A stretch of 64,000 nucleotides of DNA from Parvibaculum sp. (GTDB lineage Bacteria; Pseudomonadota; Alphaproteobacteria; Parvibaculales; Parvibaculaceae): the NCBI GenBank assembly GCA_030649335.1, contig JAUSLL010000089.1, positions 16,576 to 80,575 on the forward strand, read 5' to 3'. Shown here in pieces: positions 18,963-27,979 of this stretch. The translations under genes were made by a program, and so were the position numbers. The notes beneath the pieces are model-generated. The model did not search any database, was not told where the DNA came from, and worked only from the letters and a program-made list of their open reading frames with translations. Numbering within the stretch: position 1 is the stretch's first letter; each line of letters starts with the position of its first letter.

Positions 18963-19922
18963 TCAGTTGACGCCTGTACGGCCGATTGCCAGAAACTTCT
19001 CACGACGCTGACGCTTAAGGCTCGCCGCGTCAAGCTTATCGAGGCCGCGCAATTCTTCTTCGATGGCGTCGCCGGTCTCTTTGATCATCTGTGTACGCTC
19101 GCGATGTGCGCCGCCGATGGGCTCGACCAAAATACGGTCAATTACACCAAGCTGATGCAGGCTCTGCGCCGTGATTTTCAGCGCATTCGCCATATCCTGC
19201 GCCTTGTCGGATGAACGCCAAAGAATAGACGCACCCGCTTCCGGCGAAATGACACTGTAGACAGCATGTTCGAGCATGAGCACGCGATTGCCCGTGGCCA
19301 AGGCCACAGCGCCGCCAGAGCCACCCTCGCCAATGATGACGGAGACAAGCGGCACACCAAGGCCAAGACAGCAATCGGTTGAACGGGCGATGGCTTCGGC
19401 CTGACCGCGCTCTTCGCCGCCGATGCCGGGATAGGCACCTGCCGTATCAACCAGCGTAATGACCGGAATGGCGAAACGCTCGGCAAGCTCCATCAGGCGC
19501 ACGGCCTTGCGGTAGCCTTCGGGTGTTGCCATGCCGAAATTATGTTTCATGCGGCTCTGCGTGTCAGAGCCTTTTTCATGGCCCATAACCATGACGGAAC
19601 GACCACGGAAGCGACCGAGACCACCGACAATGGCATAATCCTCGCCGAACACGCGGTCGCCCGCGAGCGGCGTGAAATCTTCGATGAGGCGTTCGACGTA
19701 ATCGACAAAATGCGGACGGCGCGGATGACGCGCGACCTGCAGCTTCTGCCACGGCGTCAGATCCTTGTAGAGGTCCTGCAGAAGGACCGCTGCTTTTTGC
19801 TCAAGCTTGGCCACTTCGTCGCTAACGCTGACGCCTGTGTCCTGCGCCGCCAGAAGCCGCAGCTCCTGCACCTTGCCTTCAAGCTCGGCCAGCGGTTTCT
19901 CAAAGTCGAGATATGTATGCAT
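18963..19922 (-). CDS. accA: Acetyl-CoA carboxylase carboxyltransferase alpha subunit
   Basis: Together with AccD it transfers the carboxyl group from biotin to acetyl-CoA, making malonyl-CoA for fatty acid synthesis. At 319 residues it is full length. The start [18 protein letters not shown] and the core blocks [31 protein letters not shown] and [14 protein letters not shown] are characteristic. It is a single-gene unit here, with its promoter in the 324 bases shared with the ECF41 operon. Confidence 0.98.
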   Translation of the reverse strand: MHTYLDFEKPLAELEGKVQELRLLAAQDTGVSVSDEVAKLEQKAAVLLQDLYKDLTPWQKLQVARHPRRPHFVDYVERLIEDFTPLAGDRVFGEDYAIVGGLGRFRGRSVMVMGHEKGSDTQSRMKHNFGMATPEGYRKAVRLMELAERFAIPVITLVDTAGAYPGIGGEERGQAEAIARSTDCCLGLGVPLVSVIIGEGGSGGAVALATGNRVLMLEHAVYSVISPEAGASILWRSSDKAQDMANALKITAQSLHQLGVIDRILVEPIGGAHRERTQMIKETGDAIEEELRGLDKLDAASLKRQRREKFLAIGRTGVN

Positions 19923-20246
19923 CTTGCTCTGGGATGGAGTGCTCAGGGAATTGGTCCTTCACTCGGACGATACGCGTTTCGGCAGCAACGAAAAGCATAG
20001 ACGTAACTCTCCGGCGCGTACCCCTGAATTGCTCAGGAATTGGGCCGCACACTGGCTTTTGCCAGTCATATTGTCAACCGCCGCCGGTCTTTTTGGCCCT
20101 GCCAGCCCCCCGCCAGTGGCTCTTTCGCTGCGTTAACCGTTTTCCATAAGATCAATCCTCGCAAAGACCTGTCACAGCACGGCGCGCCCGCGCGTCTTGA
20201 TGGCAGAACAATCGTTTTGACCCCAATAAGCCGGATGGAGAGCCCG
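19923..20246. other. Intergenic region between accA and the ECF41 operon
   Basis: No coding sequence is supported here. The region should hold the accA promoter (leftward) and contains the ECF41-type promoter (rightward) described separately. In-frame extension of the downstream gene to 20040 is unsupported. Confidence 0.7.
20170..20196 (+). promoter_or_regulatory. ECF41-type promoter
   Basis: TGTCACA at 20170-20176 and CGTC at 20193-20196 are separated by exactly 16 bases, the -35/-10 arrangement known for ECF41 sigma factors. It sits 50 bases before the first gene of an operon whose last gene encodes an ECF41 sigma factor. Autoregulation is the expected reading. Confidence 0.8.
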
Positions 20247-20651
20247 ATGGCCACCGACAAAACCCGCTGGAAACAAGCCGCATTAGCGCTCACCGCCCTG
20301 CTGCTGGCCGCCAATGCGCTCTACATGCTGGCCGATCCGCTGAGCTGGTACGGCGCGGTGGAGGGTGTGCCGGACACCGGCCCCTTCAACCCCCATTTTG
20401 TGCGCGACATCGGTGTCGCTTATCTCACCTGCGCCCTTTGCGCGGCAGCAAGCGCACTTTGGCTGCGACAGGCAACAACCCTGATGAGCGTGGTGACGCT
20501 GTTCCTCGGGCTGCATGTGGGTCTGCACATCTGGGACATGGTCGCCGGTCGCCTGCCGCTCGACCATCTCATCATTGATGCGCCGGGCGTGCTCGGACCG
20601 ACACTCGTCACCGCCGCCCTCGCCTGGTGGACCAGAGCGGAGCGCGCCTGA
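20247..20651 (+). CDS. Small four-helix membrane protein, first gene of ECF41 operon
   Basis: A 134-residue protein with about four hydrophobic segments (for example AALALTALLLAANALYML and LMSVVTLFLGLHVGLHIWDM). It is not assigned to a family here. The ATG at 20247 has GGAG six bases before it; an alternative ATG lies four codons upstream. It is placed directly behind the ECF41 promoter and 29 bases before the CMD gene, so it is probably a target or partner of the sigma factor. Conserved acidic and His residues within the helices (HIWD) could bind a ligand or metal; that is speculation. Confidence 0.8.
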   Translation: MATDKTRWKQAALALTALLLAANALYMLADPLSWYGAVEGVPDTGPFNPHFVRDIGVAYLTCALCAAASALWLRQATTLMSVVTLFLGLHVGLHIWDMVAGRLPLDHLIIDAPGVLGPTLVTAALAWWTRAERA

Positions 20652-20680
20652 CCTCTCCGAACCAAAGCAGGAGGGTTCCA

Positions 20681-21235
20681 ATGCTCAATGTCCTTATCGT
20701 ACGCCTGTGCAAAACGCAGGAACGCGCCACCGGCGAAAGCATGGATTTTGTTCGCGACCTGCGTCGCGCCTCGCCTGGTGGTTTCTGGCGCTTTGCCTTT
20801 TTCACACCCATGGCCAGCTACCGCCGCGTGCTGCCTGTGGAAGCCTATGCGGTGGCAAAGATCGCGGCGGCACATTCGGAAGATTGCGGACCCTGTTTGC
20901 AGACGACCATCAATCTCGCCAAGGCTGACGGCGTAAGCGACACGATCATCCGCGCCGCTGTACTGGGCGATGTCAACGCGATGGACGAACGCACAGGTGC
21001 GGCTTTTGCCTTTGCACGCGCTGTTTGCGCTCATGACTTCGCGTCCGAGGAATTACGCCCTAAACTCATCGCCTGGTGGGGTGAAGCAGGCATTGCCGAA
21101 CTGAGCCTTGCAATCTGCGCTTCGCGCCTTTTTCCGACGCTCAAACGCGGGCTTGGCCACGGACAGGCTTGCCAGCGCGTGGTGGTAGGCAAAGAGACTC
21201 TGCAAGTGACAGCACCCAACACCCACGCTGCCTGA
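20681..21235 (+). CDS. Carboxymuconolactone decarboxylase/AhpD-like protein
   Basis: A 184-residue protein of the CMD/AhpD family. The redox-type motif EDCGPCLQTTINLAK (Cys-x-x-Cys after an acidic pair) is present and followed by the usual helical pattern. AGGAGGG lies before the ATG. CMD-like proteins are among the characteristic genes beside ECF41 sigma factors, together with oxidoreductases and epimerases. It is 12 bases upstream of the sigma gene. The likely role is peroxide or lactone chemistry, but no substrate is indicated. Confidence 0.88.
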   Translation: MLNVLIVRLCKTQERATGESMDFVRDLRRASPGGFWRFAFFTPMASYRRVLPVEAYAVAKIAAAHSEDCGPCLQTTINLAKADGVSDTIIRAAVLGDVNAMDERTGAAFAFARAVCAHDFASEELRPKLIAWWGEAGIAELSLAICASRLFPTLKRGLGHGQACQRVVVGKETLQVTAPNTHAA

Positions 21236-21247
21236 CCCGACGGGATC

Positions 21248-22183
21248 ATGCCGATGACGACGACAGCGACAACAAATGAAAGCGCCGACACGATCTTCGC
21301 CCGCCACCGCGCGCGCGTCTTCGCCATCGCCTATCGCCTGACAGGCACTGTGAGCGACGCCGAAGACGTGGTGCAGGAAACATGGCTGCGCTGGAACAAA
21401 GCCGACATAAATGAAATCGTGACACCGGAAGCATGGCTCACAACGGTCGCAAGCCGCTTGGGGCTCGACCACTTGCGCCGGATGAAAGCGCGGCGCGAAA
21501 CCTATGTCGGCCCTTGGCTGCCCGAGCCGCTTGTCGAAGCCTCAACCGGTGAGGCCCAGCCGACACCGGAAGACAAGCTTGCACTCGCCGACGATATTTC
21601 AATGGCGCTGTTGCATATGCTGGAACGCCTCGCGCCGGATGAGCGCACAGCTTTTTTGCTCCACGAAGCTTTCGACTATGACTATGGCGAACTCGCAAGC
21701 CTGCTTGGCAAATCCGAAGCGGCCTGCCGCCAGATCGTCAGCCGCGCGCGCCGTCGCGTCAGTGATGAACGCCCGCGCTTCAACACAAGCGTCAGCGAAC
21801 ATGCAAGACTCGCACAGGCATTCTCGCTGGCCCTGTCGAGCGAAGACCCCAATGCGCTGATCGCCTGCCTGAAGCCCGACGCTGTGCTGCTGTCGGACGG
21901 TGGCGGCAAGGCAGCAGCCGCTCTCAATCCGATTTTCACAGCAGATCACATCACACGGTTCCTCTTCGGCATCGCGCGGAAATTTAAAATGCCGTTCAGC
22001 CCGCTGCCTGTCACCATCAACGGCCAGCCGGGCTTTGCCCTCATACATGAAGGCCAGCTTCATTCGCTTATCAGCGTGGATATCGAAGACGGGCAGATCG
22101 CCACGATCTACATCATGCGCAATCCCGACAAGATCGCGCGGGCGGCCGAGGCTTTGGGATTGCCGCTGCTGGCGAACCCGTAA
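21248..22183 (+). CDS. ECF41-family RNA polymerase sigma factor
   Basis: A 311-residue extracytoplasmic-function sigma factor with a fused C-terminal SnoaL-like regulatory domain instead of a separate anti-sigma factor. Region 2 reads FAIAYRLTGTVSDAEDVVQETWLRW. Region 4 includes LAPDERTAFLLHEAFDYDY and the HTH near LLGKSEAACRQIVSRARRR. The linker has WLPEPL, and the C-terminal domain has SDGGGK, both hallmarks of ECF41. A second ATG two codons in may be the true start. The convergent thioesterase gene follows. Confidence 0.94.
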   Translation: MPMTTTATTNESADTIFARHRARVFAIAYRLTGTVSDAEDVVQETWLRWNKADINEIVTPEAWLTTVASRLGLDHLRRMKARRETYVGPWLPEPLVEASTGEAQPTPEDKLALADDISMALLHMLERLAPDERTAFLLHEAFDYDYGELASLLGKSEAACRQIVSRARRRVSDERPRFNTSVSEHARLAQAFSLALSSEDPNALIACLKPDAVLLSDGGGKAAAALNPIFTADHITRFLFGIARKFKMPFSPLPVTINGQPGFALIHEGQLHSLISVDIEDGQIATIYIMRNPDKIARAAEALGLPLLANP

Positions 22184-22198
22184 GCTGACCTGAAAAAA

Positions 22199-22621
22199 TC
22201 AGGCGAATTTGGCGCGCGGGATGAGACGCACGGTCGATGTCGCTTTGGCGAGCGTGTTTCCCGCCTCATCGCTCAGACGTCCTTCCAGAAAGACCGTCGA
22301 GCGGCCCTTCTGTTCGATCCAGGCTTCCGCTGTGACGAGGCCCGGTGCGCAAGGCTTGAAGAAGCTCACTTTAATTTCGAGTGACATGGGCACGAATTCA
22401 AAATTCGTTGCGGCCATCGTCGCATGCGCCATGGCCGCATCGATCCAGCCCGTGACGAAACCGCCCTGCGCGACGCCGCCCGAATGGCACATGTGAAGGC
22501 CGCAGCGATATTCGATGATCGCGCGACCGGCATCCGCGTCCAGAGAGACAACACGCACCTGCCCCAGTGATTTGCCCAGTTCGCCCGCGTCTCTCGACGG
22601 TGTTGTGGTTTCGCTCATCAT
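22199..22621 (-). CDS. PaaI-family thioesterase (hotdog fold)
   Basis: A 140-residue hotdog-fold protein predicted to hydrolyse acyl-CoA or phenylacyl-CoA thioesters. The central block HSGGVAQGGFVTGWIDAAMAHA carries the family's Gly-rich turn and conserved Asp. MSLEIKVSFFKPCAPGLVTAEAWI follows, as expected. The substrate is not determinable. It is transcribed towards the ECF41 gene and is separated from xerD by a terminator, so it is its own unit. Confidence 0.88.
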   Translation of the reverse strand: MMSETTTPSRDAGELGKSLGQVRVVSLDADAGRAIIEYRCGLHMCHSGGVAQGGFVTGWIDAAMAHATMAATNFEFVPMSLEIKVSFFKPCAPGLVTAEAWIEQKGRSTVFLEGRLSDEAGNTLAKATSTVRLIPRAKFA

Positions 22622-22670
22622 CTTGTCCCGTATCTGAATGTCATGTGGGCGCGACCATAGACGAGCGCAT

Positions 22671-22707
22671 AAAAAACGTCACCGCCTGATCGGATCAGGC
22701 AGTGACG
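22671..22707 (-). terminator. Rho-independent terminator of the xerD operon
   Basis: Read on the minus strand, a near-perfect stem (CGTCACTGCCTGATC against GATCAGGCGGTGACG) is followed by TTTTTT. It lies about 50 bases beyond the xerD stop codon and before the thioesterase gene. Confidence 0.88.
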
Positions 22708-22757
22708 CATTTGGACGCAAGGTCAGCGCGGGTGGACGCAACCAAGAAGACGCGACG

Positions 22758-23738
22758 TCAGTCCTTCTTGGCGAGCGGGTGATGCTCTTCCACGAGGGAC
22801 TTCAGACGATCGTCAAGCACATGGGTATAGATCTGCGTTGTCGAAATATCGGCATGTCCCAGCATCTGCTGGACCGCACGCAGATCCGCACCATTGGCCA
22901 GCAAATGGCTGGCAAAGGCGTGACGCAGCGTATGGGGCGAGACACGGGTCGCATCAAGCTTTGCCGAGGTCGCAAGGTCTTTCAGCAATTGCGCAAAACG
23001 ATGTCGCGTCAGATGGCCCTGACGACCCCGCGAGGGAAAAAGCCAGGGCGATACGCCGTCGCCCAGACGGGCGACACGCAAAGGCAGGTAGTCATCAATC
23101 GCACGGCGCGCTGTTTCGGACAGCGGCACCAGACGTTCGCGCCCGCCCTTGCCCGATATCGCCAGAAAGCGCCCGTCGCCCTTGGCCGCTGACAGCGGCA
23201 GGCCGACAAGTTCGGACACGCGCAGGCCTGTCGCGTAAAGCACTTCCATGAGACAGACGAGACGCGCGCGCTTATAGGCGCGTACGTTTTCTTCCTGCGA
23301 GCGACCGTCCTCAGCGAGACGCGCAGCAACAAGCAGCGCGTCGACTTCTTCGACCGAGAGCGTCTTGGGGAGCGGACGCGCACGACGAGGTCCCTCGATG
23401 GCCCCGCAAGGATCATCGACCCGCACACCATCGGTGTAGAGAAAACCGTGGAACTGACGGATCGCTGACAGACGCCGTGCCGCCGTGGCCGACGACAGGC
23501 CCTGAGCTGTGAGCGCCTCAAGATAGGCGCGCACATCCATGGTCTGGGCTTCGGTCACCGCTTTACCGCGTGCTGCGAGAAAGCCGGAAAAATCCTTAAG
23601 GTCGCGCTGATAGGCATCGAGCGTGTTGCGCGCGGCTCCACGTTCGGCACTCAGCATCTCAAGAAAAGCCTCAATATGATGGGAGCCGGCACCGCCGCCG
23701 GATTCATATTTGGTATTCTGGTTTGCAATATTCGACAT
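22758..23738 (-). CDS. xerD: Tyrosine recombinase XerD
   Basis: Resolves chromosome dimers at dif together with XerC. The 326-residue protein has an N-terminal SAM-like core-binding domain (FLEMLSAERGAARNTLDAY) and the catalytic domain. The Arg is in YATGLRVSELV, the Lys in GKGGRERLVPL, HTLRHAFASHLL carries the His-x-x-Arg, and GHADISTTQIYTHV ends in the nucleophile Tyr. A GTG at 23747 overlapping the upstream stop is an alternative start. It is divergent from aroK across two intervening genes, a standard alphaproteobacterial neighbourhood. Confidence 0.96.
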   Translation of the reverse strand: MSNIANQNTKYESGGGAGSHHIEAFLEMLSAERGAARNTLDAYQRDLKDFSGFLAARGKAVTEAQTMDVRAYLEALTAQGLSSATAARRLSAIRQFHGFLYTDGVRVDDPCGAIEGPRRARPLPKTLSVEEVDALLVAARLAEDGRSQEENVRAYKRARLVCLMEVLYATGLRVSELVGLPLSAAKGDGRFLAISGKGGRERLVPLSETARRAIDDYLPLRVARLGDGVSPWLFPSRGRQGHLTRHRFAQLLKDLATSAKLDATRVSPHTLRHAFASHLLANGADLRAVQQMLGHADISTTQIYTHVLDDRLKSLVEEHHPLAKKD

Positions 23739-23743
23739 GGAAC

Positions 23744-25813
23744 TCACCCGCGTCCGGCGTGACTACGTCCCAGCAAAGCTTCGATGGCAAGGCGCCGTGC
23801 CTCACCGTCGAGTTGGACCGCTCTGAGACTTGATACGCTTTGCGCAACAGCTTGTCGGTCTGCGCTCTCCGGCCCCCCAGGCCCGATTGCAACAAGTGAC
23901 AGCAACACAACTTCGCCCCGTGAGCCTTTCAGCCCGGCGGAATGAAGTTGGTTGAGGAGTGTTTCCGGCGCACCGACACTGCGGGGCGCCGAGACCAGGG
24001 CTTCGAGTACGATTTGCGGCAGCACTTGTCCTGACGCATCGAAGATCATGGCCTCCGTGGCCGCGAAATTTTGGGTCGCGGCAACTCCGGATTTGAGATC
24101 AGAAGCGATCTCGGCGGCAAGCGAAGGATCAATGGGACGAAGCCCGTTGGGATCGCTCACACGCATAAGGGCAGTCAGTTCCCGCCGGTCGCGGCCCAAT
24201 GCGGGGCCGCCCTGATTGACGAGCGTAAACCATTTCAATGTGTTGGGGCGGTCACCCGCCATGATGAAGGCCCGCGTGGCAGCAGGCGCAAAACCGGCAA
24301 CAAGCGGCGAAGGCTCAAGCGCTGAGAGCCATGGCATGACGGCCCCGACGCCTGCGCGGTAGACACCCGCCGTCTCGCTCGACGACAGATAGGTCGCCAT
24401 CAAAGCCGCCCGATCAGTGGGCAGCACTTCAGCGGCAATCGCCTGATAGAGAAGCGCGCTGCGCAGCGCTGATTCTTTCGGATACAGACCGGCTTTCGCG
24501 CCTTCAAGATCATCGGCAGAAAATTTGACGATGCCGTAAAGCTTGCCAAGTTCATCGCCGCTAAGAATGCCCATAGATGCGGCGCGTTCGCCTGCTGCAA
24601 TGCGCACCTGCGGCGCAAGGCTATCATCCGCCGCCATCAGCTTGACAACGGCAGGTACCGCGATGGTACCGGCATTGTCCGGCAGCGGACGCTTGGCCAG
24701 TTTATAAAATCGCGCGTCGAGCGCATCGATGGATTTCGGTGCAGGCGCTTTGAGCTTCAACCCGTCATTGGCTTCAGCAGCAAGCGAATAAAATAGCGGA
24801 TTGTCGTAACCCTCCTCGCGCGCAAGATCGAGCGTCACGTTGGCGGCCGAATTATTACCCGACGAAATCTGACAAAAGGCGGATAACCGCGTCGCGAAAG
24901 CATCAAACTCATCATGCGCGGGATCATTACCCGCAGGCAGATTGGAAAGCTCGCTACAGGCGGATTTGTCGTCGGCCAGCGCCAGCGCAGCCCGGGCCCG
25001 CGCGACGGCAACCGGCGTCGATGTATCCGCAAGCGTGCCGCGACCGAGTTCGGCGGCAAGATCCGCACGACCGGATGCAATCAGACGATCAAGACGCAGC
25101 GCCAGCAGAGACCCGCCACCCGACGGGCCTTCAGGCGGTGTGGCACTTGTGAGCAAAAGGCGGCGGGCAAGATCATTGGCCACAGGTGAGGGCGTGCCGA
25201 CAGGCATCATGGCAAGAAACTGGTCCACATTGGAGCGTGTCGCGCCGCGCCACATATCCGTGCCGAAGCCACCGTCATTGCTGCCGATAAGACCGGCGGC
25301 GGAGGCGTCAACGCTGCCAAGCTCTCCCATACTGATGCCCGCACCCGCTCTTCCGGGTACGGAGGAGACATCGCGCAAGGGCTGGACGTCCGGCATGTTA
25401 TCACCCGACGGAAACGCCGTGTCGGGGCGCGCGGCCCGGGCAGCGGCGGCAGGATCGCCCTCTTCGACAACCGGCGCGGTGGCACCGGCAAAGCCGGGCG
25501 GCAGAATGGGTTGCGGACCGGCACCAAGGCGTGCGGGCGCGGCGGTGTTCGCGGGCGGCAATGTGCCGTCAGCGGGAAGCGTGCGCGTGGTTGTGCGCCC
25601 GTCAGATCCTGTCGTGGTCACCGTGCCCGGCACAATGGTTTTGCCCGCAGGCATGGTGCCCAGCACCGCCTCTTCGGCCATTGCGGGCACAAGGATGGCG
25701 GGCACAAGGGAAGCCGACAGCGCAACAAAAAGCGCCGTCACAGCAAACCGTGCTGCCAGAACCTGCAATGACGCACCGGTCGTCAGACCGGCATTAGCGC
25801 GGGAACTGATCAT
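23744..25813 (-). CDS. Large secreted or periplasmic protein of unknown function
   Basis: A 689-residue Ala-rich protein I do not recognise. The N-terminus has a signal-peptide-like stretch (LAARFAVTALFVALSASLV, cleaved near AMAEE). A low-complexity Pro/Gly/Thr region covers about residues 65-170. The remainder is a helical, TPR-like repeat region (for example LALDDKSACSELSNLPAG and IAAGERAASMGILSG) without a clear consensus. It overlaps the small membrane protein upstream and touches xerD downstream, so all three are probably co-transcribed. A cell-envelope role is a guess from export and context. Confidence 0.82.
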   Translation of the reverse strand: MISSRANAGLTTGASLQVLAARFAVTALFVALSASLVPAILVPAMAEEAVLGTMPAGKTIVPGTVTTTGSDGRTTTRTLPADGTLPPANTAAPARLGAGPQPILPPGFAGATAPVVEEGDPAAAARAARPDTAFPSGDNMPDVQPLRDVSSVPGRAGAGISMGELGSVDASAAGLIGSNDGGFGTDMWRGATRSNVDQFLAMMPVGTPSPVANDLARRLLLTSATPPEGPSGGGSLLALRLDRLIASGRADLAAELGRGTLADTSTPVAVARARAALALADDKSACSELSNLPAGNDPAHDEFDAFATRLSAFCQISSGNNSAANVTLDLAREEGYDNPLFYSLAAEANDGLKLKAPAPKSIDALDARFYKLAKRPLPDNAGTIAVPAVVKLMAADDSLAPQVRIAAGERAASMGILSGDELGKLYGIVKFSADDLEGAKAGLYPKESALRSALLYQAIAAEVLPTDRAALMATYLSSSETAGVYRAGVGAVMPWLSALEPSPLVAGFAPAATRAFIMAGDRPNTLKWFTLVNQGGPALGRDRRELTALMRVSDPNGLRPIDPSLAAEIASDLKSGVAATQNFAATEAMIFDASGQVLPQIVLEALVSAPRSVGAPETLLNQLHSAGLKGSRGEVVLLSLVAIGPGGPESADRQAVAQSVSSLRAVQLDGEARRLAIEALLGRSHAGRG

Positions 25814-25937
25814 CGGGGAGCACTTTTTCAACTGACTGTACCGGCGCGGAGCCCGCCTGCCCGAGATAGATAAGCCCGCCGCCGATGGCGGCAAGCAGAA
25901 GAAGGGTAATCACTAGGAAACGCACGAGGCTGTTCAT
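25794..25937 (-). CDS. 47-residue single-pass membrane protein
   Basis: A very short protein with one hydrophobic helix (FLVITLLLLAAIGGGLIYLG) followed by a polar tail ending PDDQFPR. Its last 20 bases overlap the start of the large secreted protein, suggesting translational coupling. The ribosome site is weak, and an in-frame extension to 26159 lacks support. No family is recognised. The overlap and clean membrane topology argue that it is real. Confidence 0.6.
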   Translation of the reverse strand: MNSLVRFLVITLLLLAAIGGGLIYLGQAGSAPVQSVEKVLPDDQFPR

Positions 25938-26234
25938 GGCACTTTCGATCTGTTCTTGCCGCGTCAAAGCGCGGCTCAATGGGGTAGCTTCGGGAAGAAA
26001 CAGCCCCCGTTCGGGGGCCGGTTCAACAATATGATAGCTTTCCCCATAATCCGAAATACAGGTTTTGAATTTCCAACTTATGTACGGCTTGCGGCGAAAT
26101 TTGGGCGCGGGCAGTCGCTCGGTGCTATAGGTTGAGGCCGAAACGCCCGAATAGGGCAAAAAGACCTGCCGGACCCTGCCTCTTGGCCAAAGATTTGCCT
26201 GAGGCGAGGCCCGATATAGACATTAAGTATTATA

Positions 26235-26858
26235 ATGACCGAGCCCCGATCCCCGGCTGAGCCTATGCCGGACCTCGCCTCCGAAGCGCAAGCCCCGGCT
26301 TTGACGTCGCTGCCCGCGCGTTCCATCGAACGCTCGATTGTGCTTGTGGGTCTGATGGGGGCTGGCAAAACAACGGTAGGCCGACGCCTTGCCCAGCGAC
26401 TGGGGCTTGATTTTGTCGATGCTGATATCGAAATCGAGCGGGCGGCAGGCGAAACCATTCCTGAAATTTTCGAGCACCGTGGCGAAGCGGCTTTCCGCGA
26501 AGGCGAGCGCCGCGTGATTGCCCGCCTGCTGGACGAAGGCCCCAAAGTGCTGGCCACCGGCGGCGGCGCTTTCATGGACCCGACCACGCGCCAGAACATC
26601 ACCGCGCGCGGCATATCCATTTGGCTGCGCGCCGATCTGGATGTCCTGATGCGCCGCGTCTCACGCCGCAACAACCGCCCGCTGCTGAAACAGGGTGACC
26701 CGCGCGCGACGATGGAGCGGCTCATCAATGAACGCTATCCTGTCTATGCAGCGGCCGACATCACGGTCGAAAGCATTGAAGGCCCGCATGAAACCGTGGT
26801 CGATGATGTCATCACACATCTGAACACCTATCGCCAAACACCTGAGCAAAACACATGA
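26235..26858 (+). CDS. aroK: Shikimate kinase
   Basis: Phosphorylates shikimate in aromatic amino acid synthesis. The 207-residue protein has a ~35-residue N-terminal extension, then Walker A GLMGAGKTTVGRRLA, DADIEIERAAG, the substrate-binding FREGERRVI, and ATGGGAFM. No ribosome site is visible at the first ATG; a TATAGA-like hexamer about 15 bases before it could give a nearly leaderless mRNA. An internal ATG at 26265 is another option. The stop overlaps the aroB start (ATGA). Confidence 0.95.
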   Translation: MTEPRSPAEPMPDLASEAQAPALTSLPARSIERSIVLVGLMGAGKTTVGRRLAQRLGLDFVDADIEIERAAGETIPEIFEHRGEAAFREGERRVIARLLDEGPKVLATGGGAFMDPTTRQNITARGISIWLRADLDVLMRRVSRRNNRPLLKQGDPRATMERLINERYPVYAAADITVESIEGPHETVVDDVITHLNTYRQTPEQNT

Positions 26859-27979
26859 GTGCCGCCTCACCTATCAAGACCGTCCGCGTCGAACTTGCCG
26901 ACCGCGGCTATGACATTCTGGTCGGACCGGACCTCATTGCGGACGCAGGCACACATCTGAAACCGCTGCTGCGCCGCGCCCGCGTGGCCATTGTCACGGA
27001 CGAAACGGTTGCGGGCTTTCATCTGGGCGCACTCACCGCAAGCCTCGATGCGCACGGCATCCGGCATGACACACTCATCCTCACGCCCGGCGAGGCGACC
27101 AAACGCTTCAGCGAATTGCAGCGCGTAACGGAATGGATTTTGGAAACCGGCATCGAGCGCGGCGATCTTGTCATCGCACTCGGCGGTGGCGTTATCGGCG
27201 ACCTCACGGGCTTTGCCGCCTCCATCGCACGGCGCGGCGTCGATTTCGCGCAGATTCCCACGACGCTGCTCTCTCAGGTCGATTCATCTGTGGGCGGCAA
27301 GACAGGTATCAACACGGCACAGGGCAAAAACCTTGCAGGCGCCTTCTATCAGCCGCGCCTCGTACTGGCCGACACAAGCGCACTGGCAACCCTGCCCATG
27401 CGCGAGCTGATGGCAGGCTACGCCGAAGTCGTCAAATACGGGCTCATCAACGACCGGCCTTTCTTTGACTGGCTCGAAGTCAATCTCGACGCGATCAAAG
27501 CGGGCGATGTGGCAGCCCGCACCTATGCGATTGTCAAAAGCTGTGAGGCCAAAGCCCATATCGTGGCGCTCGATGAACGCGAGAGCAATGTGCGCGCACT
27601 GCTGAACCTTGGCCACACATTCGGCCATGCGCTGGAAGCGGCCACCGGCTTTTCACAAAAACTCGTGCACGGCGAAGGCGTCGCGGTCGGCATGGCGCTC
27701 GCCTTCGACCTTTCCGCCAAGCTCGGCCTTTGTTCTGGGCAGGATGCAACGCGTCTGCGCCGCCATCTGGAACGCGCAGGCTTGCCGAACAAACTTGCTG
27801 ATGTGGCCGGACCGCTGCCGGATGCTGACGGGCTCATCGCCCTGATGGGTCAGGACAAAAAAGTCGTGGACGGCAAACTCACCTTCATCCTTGCACGCGG
27901 CATCGGCGAGGCCTTCATCACCCGTGATGTGGACGCCACCCCCTTGCGCGCCCTCCTGTCCGAAAGAGAACCCGCCTGA
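26855..27979 (+). CDS. aroB: 3-dehydroquinate synthase
   Basis: Converts DAHP to 3-dehydroquinate with NAD and a divalent metal. The 374-residue protein shows GEATKRFSEL, the NAD-binding GGGVIGDLTGFAAS, TTLLSQVDSSVGGKTGIN, and metal-site His residues in LNLGHTFGHALE and HGEGVAVGM. It is coupled to aroK by a four-base overlap and to the CorC-type gene by a three-base overlap, so the three genes form one operon. Confidence 0.97.
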   Translation: MSAASPIKTVRVELADRGYDILVGPDLIADAGTHLKPLLRRARVAIVTDETVAGFHLGALTASLDAHGIRHDTLILTPGEATKRFSELQRVTEWILETGIERGDLVIALGGGVIGDLTGFAASIARRGVDFAQIPTTLLSQVDSSVGGKTGINTAQGKNLAGAFYQPRLVLADTSALATLPMRELMAGYAEVVKYGLINDRPFFDWLEVNLDAIKAGDVAARTYAIVKSCEAKAHIVALDERESNVRALLNLGHTFGHALEAATGFSQKLVHGEGVAVGMALAFDLSAKLGLCSGQDATRLRRHLERAGLPNKLADVAGPLPDADGLIALMGQDKKVVDGKLTFILARGIGEAFITRDVDATPLRALLSEREPA

